A stretch of DNA of 64,000 bases from Siphonodentalium dalli (Eukaryota; Mollusca; Scaphopoda; Gadilida; Siphonodentaliidae). The translations under genes were made by a program, and so were the position numbers. The notes under the pieces were generated by a model. That model worked only from the letters and a program-made list of their open reading frames with translations, was not told the DNA's origin and ran no database searches. The stretch is from contig CP136064.1 in NCBI GenBank assembly GCA_032622095.1, positions 132,937,129 through 133,001,128 on the forward strand, written 5' to 3'. Positions 11,539 through 25,300 of this stretch are shown here, piece by piece (the stretch's first letter is position 1; every line of letters begins with the position of its first letter).

Positions 11539-12418
11539 TAAGTAATACGCATATTTACTGCCCAGAAACTTGGCGTTTGGTCGCATCTTCATCTGTGCCG
11601 TTCGCATCTTTCTGGACCGACAGTGGTCCCTTCATATCGCGCGGATAGTGAGAACGACAAGGATTTTTTAAATTCTGTCAAATCGTATGCTTCGTTGACA
11701 GATTCAACTATATACCGGCATTTGTTTTGGAAGCGAGGGAGTCCAGGAACTATACTAGTGAATGGATGTTCTCGAATATTTGAGTGAGCAAAAGCAAAAA
11801 CACCATTGAAAACATTCGCCAAAAAAAAAATATTGGTCTGATCTGGGAAAACTAAATGACAACTAGTGGATAAATACTCCTGCTTCGTGTGGACATACAC
11901 ATACGATGCTCGATATCTGTATTACGACGAGAAACAAACATATCCCCATATCATATACGTGAAAATGACTTTCCCACATTCTCGATTTTGGCGATACCCT
12001 CGGTTTTGGCGATACCACGTACACGGGGGTGTATAAAGACTTGAAGTATTTCACTATAGTTTTCTGATTATATTAATATTGATATTGAATTTAATTATAG
12101 ATATTGATACCAGTGAATAAACAGATATTTTTAGTTGTTTGGATATAAATTGATATGAATGAATATGCAACGGTCAAACGGTCTAAAATATTTGGAGTTT
12201 GTTTGGCTGTATTTACTAAGGGAATTTATAAAGATTTTCTCACACACTGTGTTTATAACTGTTACAGTTAAATTTCCTTAGTACATATAGCCATGCGTTG
12301 GACGAGAGTTTGCAGGATACAAGTCGTAGTACTCTGGTAATTTAATGTGAGACAATTTTAGAATTTAGGGTAAGTAGCCAATAGACTAAATATATTCGGA
12401 ACATTTTTATCATGTTTA

Positions 12419-12796
12419 TCATTTGTGTGTGCAATCAGGGCAAAATTTGTTTTTGCATTCAGTTTTAGTGTAAACATATTCAATTTTGTTGGAATACTGG
12501 TTGATCAATTCTACACTCATCAGTTTTTTATAGTTATCTCGATTCCTAGTAGTTTTTTGTTTTTTATTAACTGAGTTCCATATATTCGAATATGAATGTT
12601 CTGGGAGATTTTCTGAAAATTTTGTTCTTGGTGTTGCTTTTGGTCTAATGTTTCCTGCGGCTGCCTGTCTACTGCTGGTTCCTAGTTTAACACCGACTGA
12701 GTCTTTGAAGGTCCCTGGCAGTCTATTATAAGCCCAGTCATGCATGAATACTGACGATTGGTATGTATAAATGTCACAGAATTTTAGTATGTTCAT
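12419..12796 (-). pseudogene. C-terminal part of the LINE ORF2, shifted out of frame
   Basis: 125 residues that follow on from the reverse transcriptase frame 12793-14127. The RT frame ends HTEPIFKKK at an eight-T run and this frame resumes MNILKFCDIYTYQSSVFM. The fragment at 38986-39495 reads the same join uninterrupted (HTEPLFKKEKILKLHDLY), showing a one-base slip in the homopolymer. The end CKNKFCPDCTHK resembles CKIRECKSC in that copy. Confidence 0.75.
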
Positions 12797-14127
12797 TTTT
12801 TTTTGAAAATTGGTTCTGTGTGACTGTTGTATCTAGCATTGGTTATTGTTCTAATCGCCCTTTTTTGCAGTAAAAATATCTTGTTAGTGGTCGCCACATG
12901 ACCCCATACCTGAATGCCGTATACCAGATGACTGTCGATAAGTGCGTAATATAGAGTTCGCAGTGCGTCACCCGGAAAGAACTTTTTAACTTTGTTGATA
13001 CAATAAATAACTCGAGCCATCTTAGAGCATACAGTTGAAATATGCTTTTTAAACGTGAGATTCTCGTCGATATTAATGCCCAAAAATTTCAAGGATGTTT
13101 CTTCATATATATTCCCAACTCTGGTTAGTTCAGCTGTGTTTATATATAATTTCAAATATTTCCATTTTTGATCATTATTTTCTGGATGAATTAGCATATA
13201 GTTACATTTATTTTTGTTTATGGAGAGCTTATTACAACAACACCAGTCGTGAATATTTTTTAGTTCTAAGTTTACCCTATCTTCGACAACGCTTTTGTCA
13301 CAGCCTGGTGTATATAGGGTTGTATCATCCGCGAATGATAATAAATTTAAGGATGTGGATACTGACATATCGTTGACATAAATTAAAAAAATTGTGGGTC
13401 CGAGTATGGATCCTTGAGGGACACCACATGAAACTTTGGATAGACTGGAAATGTTTCCACTATAATCTGTATATTGTCGCCTCTCATATAGGTAGTCTCT
13501 AAACCAATTATTAGCAGTCCCCCTAATACCATAGTGTTCCATCTTATTTAGTAGGATTTCATGACTTATTGTGTCGAATGCGTTTGAAAGGTCAATGAAT
13601 ATTGCTAAGGTTGAATCTTTGGTTTTTTTGTCATTCTGTTCAACAACATGGTTTAAAAGATGCATTACTGGATGTATGGTGGAGTGCGCCTTCATAAATC
13701 CATATTGATGTTTATAGAAACGTGCATGTTCATCAAAGAAATCTACAATTCGCTTTTGCATAATGTTTTTGAGTATTTTTGAAAAACATGGTAATATGCT
13801 GATAGGTCGATAGTTTGAAAATTTTTCTTTTTGCCCACCCTTGAAAATCGGTATTACTCTTGATATTTTCATTTTCTTCGGAAAAACTCCTTCTTTGAAC
13901 GATTGATTAAATATATGCTTAAGAGCTTTGGCTGTTTCATAAATATATGATTTCATCAATTGATTTGATAGACCATGTACATCTTTACTTGTTTTGACTT
14001 TAAATGAGTAGCAAGTGAGTATTATTTCCTGTTCTGTTGTTTGAATTATTTCTAAATCATCCGATTTTCTATTGATCAAATAATCAGTGTAATGTGTGCT
14101 GACTTCGTCAACATTTACACTAGTCAA
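12793..14127 (-). pseudogene. LINE ORF2 reverse transcriptase domain
   Basis: 444 residues. RT motifs in order: FKGGQKEKFSNYRPIS (95-110), GFMKAHST (143-150), FIDLSNAFD (177-185), GVPQGSILGP (235-244), and the catalytic FADD (265-268, YADD-type box). After the palm comes SLKFLGINIDENLTFKKHI, the usual RT/thumb link. Known role: copies LINE RNA into DNA at a nicked target. The style (YRPISILPCFSKI) fits the CR1/L2-like group of non-LTR elements. One shift near 14165 separates it from the endonuclease frame and another lies at 12793, so it is damaged but recent; all catalytic residues are present. Confidence 0.88.
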
Positions 14128-14292
14128 GTTTCCAATTTTTGAGAAGTATTCATTGAATCGTTCCGCTGCTTTTTATGTGTTATCTTCATTTCACCATCGA
14201 TAAATGCTATTGGAGGACTATGAGGTTCACACTTTTTATTCATTGCTTGTTTTAAGATTATCCAGGTCGCTTTCATATCATTCTTTGCTTAG

Positions 14293-15615
14293 TTAATTTT
14301 GTCGCAATAATATTGTTTTTTTTCTGTTGCGCATTGTTCTCTTATATACGTGGTAGTACTCTTTGTATGCATGTGTATTAGCATTTGTCGGGGATTTTAA
14401 TTTACGAATATATAATTTATTTTTCTCCAATGAAGATATTAAAAGTCCCTTTGTCATCCACGGCTGGTGCTTTAAATATTTCTTTGGTGGTTTGTGGTAT
14501 TTTAGTGGGAAAGCAGTATGGTATGCAGACATATATATTTCTAGAAAATGGTCATAAGCTTCGTTTGCTGATTCACAGCTTAATACGTCTTCGTAACTTG
14601 ATGTTGACAATATATCATTGAATTTGTTTATGTTCCTTTCACTAAAAATTCTGAATGGTTCCAAGACAGATGCTCCATTGCAAGTTCTTTTAAAATTTGA
14701 ACGTTCTATATAAAATGTCGCCAAATGATCCGAGACGTCTGTAATGATAATGCCTGATGTACTTTCAGACAAGTTGTTTGTGAAGATATTATCAATTAAA
14801 GTAGCAGAGTGTTCAGTTATCCTGGTTGGTTTCGTGATGCTAGGAGTGAATCCGAGAGTGAAAACGTTATCGAGGAATGTACGCGTTTTTTCATGATTGT
14901 CGAAATTCAAAAGATCTATATTGAAGTCACATATAAGATATGCTTTACTGTTTGTTTGAATTAGTTTACCCATAATGCCATCAATCTCTTTCATAAATTT
15001 GTCAATATCTGCCCTCGGAGCTGTGTTTGGTCTATATATGCTGCCAATTATACATCGATTTGGTTTGCCTGGATTAAGTTCAACAAAAGTCGTTTCTATT
15101 ACATGTGGAATAAATACAGATAGATCAGGTCTAGTACAATATGAAAGATTTTCCCGAATAAAGAGCCCTACTCCACCTCTACCGTCATCGTTCTCTGGTC
15201 TTGTTTTGTATTCGATATTCTGATATCCCGATAGGGATAATTCTGGTGCGTTATTAATTTTAAAAATTTCGCTCAGTGCAATTATATCAAAGGCATTTTC
15301 TTTTTCATGTGTTTCAACCAACAATTGAGATAATGAATCCCAATTTGCATTTAAGCTCCGACAATTTAGACCCATAATTGAGAAGTCGCTTGATTCTTTT
15401 CTTATTTCTGTTTTAAATTGTTCAGGCGAGAAATATCTACAGTTTTTGTTTACTAGGGCAAAGTCCACACGGGGAGTATCTTGATCATCAAAGTCTTGAT
15501 CGAGTTTGGCGCTTAAGTTATATTGTGACAGTTCCTGAATCTCGTCCAAGTTTAATTCGGCTACTGTCGACACAGTTGGATGTAGCGTTTCGTTTGAGTA
15601 TAATTGACCGCGCAT
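14293..15615 (-). pseudogene. LINE ORF2 endonuclease (EEP/APE-like) domain
   Basis: 440 residues: LNCRSLNAN (83-91), DIIALSEIF (110-118), CDFNIDLL (229-236) and VSDHLATF (294-301). These match the APE-like nuclease motifs (N, E, GDFN, SDH). The first residue of the GDFN motif is Cys, which is unusual. The frame stops at 14293 at a single stop, after which the text continues in frame (AKNDMKATWIILKQAMN) to about 14165. The upstream frame 15824-15561 overlaps and is probably 5' leader. Known role: nicks target DNA to prime reverse transcription. Confidence 0.85.
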
Positions 15616-16189
15616 TTATATATACATCTATTAATAAAGATATTCTTATGATCACTCGAAGTGTTATTTTTATGAATTTTCATGGTTGAATCTGGAATAG
15701 TGTTTACATATTGCGATTTTCGTCGTGGTTCTGTAAGAATGTGATTCTGTCGACAACTATTGTTATAAATGCTGAATTGTTTTTGTGTTACATGCAACAG
15801 ACTGCATAATACATTACAACACAAACAAAATATATATTACAAACGTGTAGATCCTCTTCACCCTTAATATATTATCTATATACAAATAATTTTGTCAAAA
15901 TCATTATAAATGTTAATTGAGGGTATAAATAAATATTGTTTAAACCAATATCTTTAACCAATCATTGTCATAATTTCAATTCAGATAAAAGTTTCGCACA
16001 AGTGGATAGATTCTGCTTTTATGCCACGTATGAATGTTTCTTTCTGCATGTAGATTGATGATTTTGACTGTTGTAGTCGGTACTTATTGAAGATATGGGT
16101 TACACATCCGACAATCGTGATCAGCCTCTAGTTAATTACAGTTTCATCAAAAATGTTCTTCGACATCGGTATTATTGTTCTTTGTACAG

Positions 16190-16312
16190 GTTGGCGGTGG
16201 TTACACAACAGAGCGATGGGAATATTGTGTCTCTGTTACGAACAATGCAGTGAATCTGGGTGTTGGGCGTTTACTGGTGGACTATCTCTTTTCGGATGTA
16301 ATCGAGCAAAAG
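16190..16312 (+). CDS. M13 peptidase exon 1 of the visible model
   Basis: The exon follows an acceptor 'tttgtacag' and ends at a donor 'gtagat'. It is 123 nt, phase 0 at both ends, 41 residues. The reading contains ERWEYCV and NLGVGRLLVDYLF, matching the conserved M13 segment W-x-x-C-V then (N)-x-x-G-R-L-Y-V just before the catalytic lobe. The Cys is the conserved disulfide position in the family. About 350 bases downstream of the minus-strand LINE. Confidence 0.85.
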
Positions 16313-19300
16313 GTAGATAACCATCACAGCGTGTAAGTCTGTAATCGATTAATTGCCTTATTTCCGATTTATGCCATGACTAACTTCCGATTTGCATAAC
16401 TTTTTACCATAAATACCGATCACATGTGTTCAAATGTGCCAATAAAAGGGTTTAATTGTCGACAAATGAATAAGTCAACATAACTACGAGACAAACCAAT
16501 GATCTAAATTTGTTATTCAGACCAAAAAACTATTTCAAATTAATATGCATATATACAAATGAACGCCATATTTCTTAGATTGTGTGTAACTTTTCGTTTC
16601 GCATAGGCGACATAATGTACTCATATATACTCAAGGTAACTGAACTATATTCAGTAAAAAATCACTTCCCCATACAACACTATTATATAGATAATGAATG
16701 GCTTGGAGTTGACTATGCCAAAATAGTGGTCCTCGAGGAGGAATAGTCCAAGAGCCGCAGGCGAGTGGACTATTCCTCCTCGAGGACCACTATTTTGGCA
16801 TAGTCAACGACAAGACATTTATTATTTATTATATTATATCGAATATTGGTGCCAATTCTCACCCAATTTCTGTGTATGATTTTGTCACATTTTTATTTAC
16901 CGTGAATTTTGGAAATCGATCTCAGGTTTTACAATTTACGGCAATTTTTTGACGATGGCAGGGGAGCATAACTATGTTATTAGTTACATCTAACAGCATC
17001 TCTTCATGATTCTTTTCTATAAATACGTCATTAGCAAAGACATTTTGGTGAAAATTTAGAAGTTAACTTGCTTAACTTCGATTAAAACGGAAAAGGAAAT
17101 AATAAATGACTTCCACTGGCATTACAAAATTAGGACTGGCCACAAGCCAACTAAACGGACAAATTATTAAATACATTGGCTAGATATGATCGGACATTTG
17201 TAAGATCACTGCAACTCACCAATAGATCTAATGATATACCGATATTGCAACAAGTTTCGTACAAGGTATAGTTTAAGATTGACCGTATCTTCAGGCGGCA
17301 AACATATTTCACGAAATGAGTTTGTTACCATAAATAGAAAAAGGATAGTAGGCATGTGGGGATCCTACTGGGGTACTATCGTAAAATATTGTATCTCACG
17401 TGACTTTGTTATTGAAATCAAGCTTTCCGATTGGTTGGCTACTCGACTCTATTAGTCGTAGTTGTATACTACGCCCTCAAGTCTCTCCCATCGTGCACTA
17501 TGCATATGTAGTTTTGACTACTAAAATAGTAACGAACACTACATCAAACTTTGTCCTGCAACTACTTGTTATTTCGCCGCTGATCCAAATTAAAGCTTCA
17601 GTAAGGCGAACATCAATTGTCTGAACTTAGTAAAAGTTGACTATAGTAGTTTCCTACTGCTAAATCAAAATTACAAAGGTTTTCTCTGGAGTCCCCTTGC
17701 GTTTCCTAAGTTCGCGATACCCCATTCATATACCGGTAACACTAAAACGTGTGATCGGTTGCCGTACCCGAACAACTAATAAAATGAACCGAGAATACAA
17801 TTTGCCGATTACAGCTTGTTTTAGCTGTCTCTTGTAAATAAATAATACCCCTATGCTGTATACTAAGCGTTGAAAAAACACGCTACTGCAGATTTTCATG
17901 GCCCAATAACTCCCAATCATACGTTCATGTTTCCGGAGTTGGGTACACTTTTTTTTGTAGCCGTAAATTCTTTGCTTCCGATCAGAGTCACGTGACCGCT
18001 CGGTTCGAAAATAATCAATAATTTCGCGGCTCAATTATTCTGATAGTTCAGTGTACAAGAGCGACTTATGACCAAATTTAATACATTCTTCGTTCGTCCG
18101 GGCACCAATTAAGAGTGGGTAAGTGGTTGAAATGTGTTGACATTGGTCTAAATGTTCTTGAGTTTGGTCACTGGTCACCACAGGCACAGGTCGGGCAATT
18201 CTTTATATTTATCATATGATCACTGATTTTCAAACGTAACAAAAAGGAACAGCAGAAATTAATGACTGACACAGTTTTTTGCAAAAAAAACAACAAAAAA
18301 ACAACAAAAACAGTTTTTTTAAAAACAGGAAAACAAACATGAAAAATAAACAAAATAGATAAAGATTTACAACAAAAAAAACAACAAAGTTTAACAGGAA
18401 AACAAACATTGAAAAAAAAACACAGGCATAATTAAAAAAAAAAACAATTAAAAAAAAAAAACAAACAGGTGAAAAAGTTTAACAAAAACAAACAAACAAA
18501 CCTGAACAAAGGGGAATTTAAAAAAAAAAAAAATTTAAATGACAAATTTACAATAAAAAAAACAACAAACAGGCAGGCAAAGTTTAAAAAAAAACAGGAA
18601 AAAAAAATTGAAGCAAAAATTAAATTACAACAAAAAAATTAATTTAAAAAAACAAACAAACCTGAACAAAGGGGAATTTAAAAAAAACAAGTTTTTTCTA
18701 AAACAGGAAAACAAACATGAAAAATAAACAAACAATAAATAAACATTTACAACAAATAAAAATTATAAAAATAATAACAGGCAGCCAAAGTTTTTTTTAA
18801 AACAGGAAAACAAACATTGAACAAAAAAAAATTACAAAGAATTAATTAAAAACAAACAAACAAACAAACCTGAACAAAGAGGAATTTAAAAAAAATGGTG
18901 TTTGCCCACTGGTTTGCCTTTAATTTCTGCATTTGTTCGATACAATATAATAATTAGAGCATGACTTGTCGTGAAATACGCCGATATAGTGCATAGTGCG
19001 GTTGTGTAGTTCGCGTCGTGAACTACACAACCTCACTATGCACTATATCGGCGTATTTCACTCCAAACCATGCTCTATTTATTAAATAGTATAGCAGTGT
19101 GCGGGCCATTCATAATGCGAGAAAGTCATGTGAGAATTAATATATATATATATCCCCTCTATTAAAAATAAAGATTTGTTGGTGTGGACGCTACGGACTT
19201 TACGCTATTGGTTTACTAGTACATGTTTTTGCGTTTCTACTGACAAGCCATGCATTTGACGCTGTACGGCTATGGTCAACATCATATGCATCTCAGTTTG

Positions 19301-22300
19301 TTCAGAAGCGATATTCGTGCAGTCATGCGAGCACAAACCTTACCAACTGAGCTGATTGCATTGTTGTCATTTATCGTAGTTTGTATCAATCAGCAAAAGT
19401 ACAACATATAAAGGGGGTGTATTATCTCAAAACAGCGTTTCATTAATCGTTGTTAGTTGATGTGTTGGTGTGGATACGTCGTAAACATAACGTGAAGCAT
19501 GTATACACATACTTATATCAATTGAGTATGAAATTACATAAACCTGAATACACCAGTAAATTGGGATTATACAGAACATGGGTGGGAATAGTTTTGATAA
19601 AAGTGGACGGGAGGTACCAATCAAGTAACCATAAGACGATTCAGGAATTATAAAGAAATAGCGCAAGAGTCACTGCTAAAGCTTAATAATAAAACTTCAG
19701 CATCCATATCCACCGGTCATCAAATATCATACACTGTTATAAAATAACTTCGGTTTGATGGTGTCGGACTGTAGTAATCCGACGGCCCCATACCGTTTCA
19801 TCAGTTCTGCGTAGAATCAGGGTTCTTTTATGTGCCTTGAAACTGGACTAAGTTACAATTGTGCGTGATTCCAAGTTCATGTCGTCAAGATTTTTCATTA
19901 AACTTGAAAGTATGAATTATCGAATATAACGTGGATGTAAACATTTTACACAAACCATTCATATGATCAAATGAAAGTACGTGAATTATGAAGTGCTAAA
20001 ACAGGCTTTACATACCTGTAATTATCAGGACATATAAGAACTGTTAATGGCGTTTTCACCCAAATCATATGACATGGTTGTTGATTATGACTTCATTGTG
20101 TTTGATCTTCTGCCTGCTGTTCATCTTCCAAATATGATTTGGGAGGGATGAGACCACAAAATGGTTTAGTACCGATGTAAACCATTACCGACCGATATGG
20201 TGTCAATTTGTAACGGATGTTACTGTAGGGAAAATATACGATTATGCATCGATACTGCCAAGCTATGTATCTGCAAGAGCAATGGTGAAAATATTACATA
20301 TTTAGACTCAACAGATCTCTCGTTTTCATAAACATACAATATTGATCAATATTATTGACATGGAATTTTCAAAAAATCTCAATTACAAACTATAAATGTA
20401 GGGGAAAATCATTACTATAACAACACGTGTTCATCCTCACATAATAGCCAGGATCAGCCAAACGAACGTTAACTTGTCACGTGTGTTACTATGGTATTGC
20501 CATAGAGATGCACATGGCGGGAACAGTCAGCTGATTTTCTTGCGCCAAACATACACGTTTATTATATACCAGCCAAATTAGTAACAATAGTCGGGTAGAG
20601 AGAGCGAGACATCTCTATTATGTTTATTGGTCATTGTGCACTAATCATCCACACATTACTGGTGTCCTGATGAGTGGTATATACTGTTGAACATAAGTAG
20701 AATATAAATGTATCTCTCATATCGTGAGGGTGGACAGGTGTTTTATAGTACTATAGCATACATTGGTTAAAGAGGATAATGATTTTCAATTTCATATTTT
20801 ATAGTTTTAAATTGAGATTTTTGAAAATTCTCGATTCAACGTCCTTAATAATAATCATCCCAAGAAATAACGCCTCTGGTCGGATATTACCGGTATAACC
20901 TGGTACATCGCAGTTAATCGCGGTTTTTCAAAATGTTAACTTTGAGGATGACAGTGCGATTTCCGGCATGGCGTTCTGCCTTTTGAAATATTAAGAGGGG
21001 AGAATGAGCATTCAGGCATATTCGTCGATTTATTAGGTGTAAATCTAATGCAGATGTATCATTCCGACATTGTATGTTTTATATTCAGATAAGTACAATA
21101 GCACAGAACGTGAAGTCAGTTGCTGTTGATTCCGTTCACGAGTGGGATTGGATGGACATGAGAACCAAGCAAATTGCCATATCCAAGGTAAAGCGCATTA
21201 ATTTCATATTTCTTGTTATGCAAAAAGCATGGAGATGCAAGTGAGAACCAATCCAATTGCCAGGGCCAAGGTAAAGCACATAAATGTTGTTATGCGAGAA
21301 AGTTGTGCATTATCAATGCACCAAGAGTGCTATCAGCACATACCCTGTCCAGAAGATCTATTCAATGAGCTGAATGGTGCATAGGGCCGTTTTAATTCAT
21401 GGCATCATGTCATGCATGCAGTTCCTGGGACGTAGGCGGAAATATATGTTGAAAAAACATAGTTATAACCGAACAAAAATGAACACAAATTAGATATCTC
21501 CACAAATTAACTTCCCTTATCATAACCTGTTTTCTAACTTTTCGGTTTTTACTGAAACAAGATATTTTGTTAAATAATTGTAGACACACTAGAAGGTTGG
21601 TGGCTATATATTGTATAGTACACGCGTACGTCCTCTAATTCGAGTTTATACTTGTGAGGTAAAAAAGAGAAAATAGGAATGACATTTGGAATTGTGATGA
21701 CATATGATCACACTTAACCACATTGAAACACGCGTACGTCTGAATTACATTTCTGAGCTGCATAACAATTATGAGAATTCAATTCAATTAATTTATTTCC
21801 CATTCCCGTAATATAGGTATGGATTCAACAAGTAAATGGACAACAATTCATGGATGTTTTCGAATGGACGATGTCATCAAATGAAATGTATTTCATATTC
21901 TGCATCGCATATAGGTCTGTTTTCTACATATATATATACTGTGCGACATGGATTATTTGTAACAATATGTGCACTATAGCTAGCAACCCCAGTCACTTAA
22001 GAAGTTTGAGTAAACTACAGTTTTGACTGATACTTATGGATCACCATCAGTGGGCCAAAACTGACAATAAAATCGATGTCTATTAGACAGATACCATATT
22101 TCAACACAGATCTGAATATTTACTTATGTATAGTTTTAATACCTCTCTCCCCACTACATTTGGTCTGGTGTAAACAATATTTATTCAACCCTCAATTAAT
22201 ACATGTATATATGAAATAAGACATTGAACAATATGAGTTAAATTAAATGACAGGTTAGAAGAAAGGGAGGGTGAAGAGGATTTAACAACAAGTGGGTCAC

Positions 22301-25300
22301 CGCTTATTTGAAGTTATCTCCTCGGAGAAGAAAAGCATGTAGAATAGTATGTAGAAGGAGCGTATGGCAGGAGGCTGAGTTAAAGAGAACAGGTTGGGGG
22401 GAATGAAAATAACAAGTTACTAACATTAAGTTGAGGCAGAAGAGATGGAAGGAGTGGGACAGAGGGTGAGTTACTACTGCTGTGTGTTTACAAGTATTCT
22501 CAAATATATATATCTTTGTTTTTCATGACTTGTTTACAAGTATTCTCAAATATATCTATCTTTATAGATCTTTATAACTTTGTTTTTCATGATGATTGAC
22601 ACTTAACGCAAATTTAATGGAAATTCACTGAATCGGACAACTATGCTACTTGATTAAGTGGACGTATTTGACCAAAGTTTTATTCAGTACTGATATGATT
22701 CTATATCTTATGATAAAGGACTGAAACGTTCACTTCTGGTAATGAAAGTTTGGGTTACTTTAAAGATTTTGTGGTTGGTGCTAAGTGTAAGAGAATTTGA
22801 GCCATTTAAGAGTATTACACTGTCTCTGTATTTTGTTTCTAATGGCATAAAGCATTCATCCCTGATTTGGTTGTGTAAAGGGCAGACTAAAAGAAAGTGA
22901 TCTGCGCTTTCTATGTCACCACATGAGCACCTGTTGCTTTCTTTTATGTGATTCTCGTGGAGGTCTTTATTAAGACTACTACATTTGAGTCCTAGTTGGG
23001 TGTGGATTATTTGGGCTTTTCGATTAGAGCACAAGTTCAGGTGAAGAATTCCTCTCATGTTTAGACGTTTACCAGCATCTAGTCGCGATTTAAATACTTC
23101 GAGGGATTCCGCTTGTTTCAGTTCAGGGGTCAAGTCATTCCATAATCTGGTCGCTGATGGCAGAAAAGTATCCATGTATAAGGAGAGATCTGAGCGAGGG
23201 GGTCTGAGTGAAGTTTTTATGAAAGAGTATCGTTCTGCGCCTGTGTTATCGTGATTAACAAGGGTATGGAGATACTGGGGTGATGATCGATGAAACATTT
23301 TGTAAAATTGGTGTAACTTGAATTTTTTTCGTCTATTCGTCTATACTTCTTGTCGCTCCTGATACTATTCTAGCCGCTTCGTGTTGTATCTTTTCAATTC
23401 GATCGCTCAATGTTATGCCACAGTTGTCCAACACAGGCACAGCATATTCCAATGCTGGACGAATAAATGCAAAATAAATTTTCTGAAGGGTGTTTCTAAA
23501 TAACATGTATTTGTATTTCCTCATTAGGTTAACTCTATTCCATGCTTTATAAGTGATGTCGTCAATATGCGCTGCCCACGTACCCGTATTATTAAATGTG
23601 AGACCAAGATGTCTATGAGACTTAACTTCCTCAATAATACAATTTGCCATAATAAGAGGTGGGTGATCAGGGGGATTTGTTTTCCGGGAAATAAGAAGAG
23701 ATTCGGTTTTTATTTCATTAAAAGTAACATTTGGTCTGTACCACACTACGTACTGAATAGGGATGATTCAACCCACAAGGGATTGTCTGTAGCTCATAAA
23801 TAGGTCACAAAACAAGAGTATTTGCGGAGCTACGTCCGTCGATCCGTCTGTCTAGCCGCCCGTGCGTCCCCTGCAAATATCTCACATTGCCAAACCATTG
23901 TTAAATATCGTCGTAGGTTCGTCCAGAAAACATGTATTTGTGGAACTGCTTTCTATATATTATACGCAGATCGGACGATGCCAAAGACTTCCATGGGGCT
24001 TATCTTAAAATTATGTTTTGAGATACATGTATAGCTTTATGTAGTGTGGTGACAATTATAGACTTTGATTGTTGTATTATATGTTGTTTTGTTTTTGTTT
24101 TTGGTAGGATATTTCTGTTTTGTACGCGCATTGGAACTAATTGATTGTGGGATGTTACGGCTGTGGTTTTCCCTTATAAAACCACTTTGGTAAAAGCCCG
24201 GTAAACCATGGTTCACCAGTCTCTACTCTGGTAAAATGTGGTAAAATCAGGTCTACAATATAAACACTCAGGTAAAAGCCCGGTAAACCATAGTTTACCA
24301 GGATCTAATCTGGTAAAGTCAGGTTTACAATGATATACTCTGGCAAAAGCCATGTAAAATGGACACACCCTTGTAAATTCCAAGTAGATCGTGTAAAATC
24401 AGGTTAACAATGATATATTCTGGTATAAACCATGTAAAGGCCATGTTAAATGAACATACCCTTCTAAATTCCAATTAAATCATGGCAAAGTCAGGTTAAC
24501 AATGATAAAAAAGCCATGTACACCCATGTAAGAAAGACATACCCTTGTAAATTCATATAAGTAAAGACATGGTGTAGCCCATATTACTCTCGTAAAATGC
24601 TGATGAATCAGGAAATAAATGGGTAAAACCCATGTAAATCAGAACATATTGTAGTAAATCACTTCTTCTGAAAAAATAAGCTATATAAAAAACGTTCTTT
24701 AAATGTTTGTGTTATTATTAATTTCTGAATACGTCGGTCATTTAGTCAATATATATTTAATAATGCTCTTTAAAACACTTTACTTCAAAAATCGTCAGTT
24801 ACTTTAAAATATGGCGCTATACAACCATGTGCTTTTAATATGGGTTGCTTCCCATCAGAGATGGATCTTGGGAATAACTGAGTTAATACGACACACCCTT
24901 TGATTTTGAATGAGGTTAGGTAATGACATACAATATTGTACAAGTGATGCAATGGGAATTATAATATGGATGTTAGTCCTATTTCTACCTAAGTCTGGTA
25001 TTTCGTCCTTGTAGAAGTTCAGACTTACACTACCGATCCTACAAAATGTATTTCGAACAGGGACAATAAATTAGTTGGGTTGTGTTTTTGATTACTTAAT
25101 TCCAAAACGGAAGAAACAACTCTGCAAGGTGGAGTCCAACCAATCTCAGAGTTGCTAGTACATAGGCTCCCATGTTGGTTATACCAGAGTATAATGTAAG
25201 CGGGGTACGTCATGCCTATACTTGGAATTTGACATGGCTTTTACTAGAGTGTATCATTGTCTATCTGGCTTTACCATATTTTACAAGAGTAGAGCCATGC

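Larger units (their letters stand above)
6627..12033. mobile_element. fold-back element with about 1-kb terminal inverted repeats, itself interrupted
   Basis: The left arm 6627-7654 is repeated in inverse at 8815-9333 plus 11539-12033. The outer ends read 'acacccccgtgtacgtggta' and its complement. The flanks give a 3-bp ATA duplication. The 103-codon frames in each arm (6765-7076 +, 11589-11900 -) are the same arm read twice. The middle (7655-8814) has no transposase, only a (TA)n tract and a 33-codon minus frame. It is a non-autonomous DNA element inserted in a LINE 3'UTR, with the 2.2-kb TTAA element inside its right arm. The superfamily is uncertain: a 3-bp duplication fits several. Confidence 0.75.
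12034..15830 (-). mobile_element. near-full-length minus-strand LINE (CR1/L2-like group)
   Basis: This interval includes endonuclease, RT and C-terminal regions with only about three disabling changes, plus part of a 3'UTR. The rest of the 3'UTR is at 6475-6626, beyond the fold-back element. The 5' end is approximate. Confidence 0.75.

Noticed and set aside
20655-20700. CTGATGAG, a possible hammerhead ribozyme core
   Set aside because: The required GAAA and stem III are missing.
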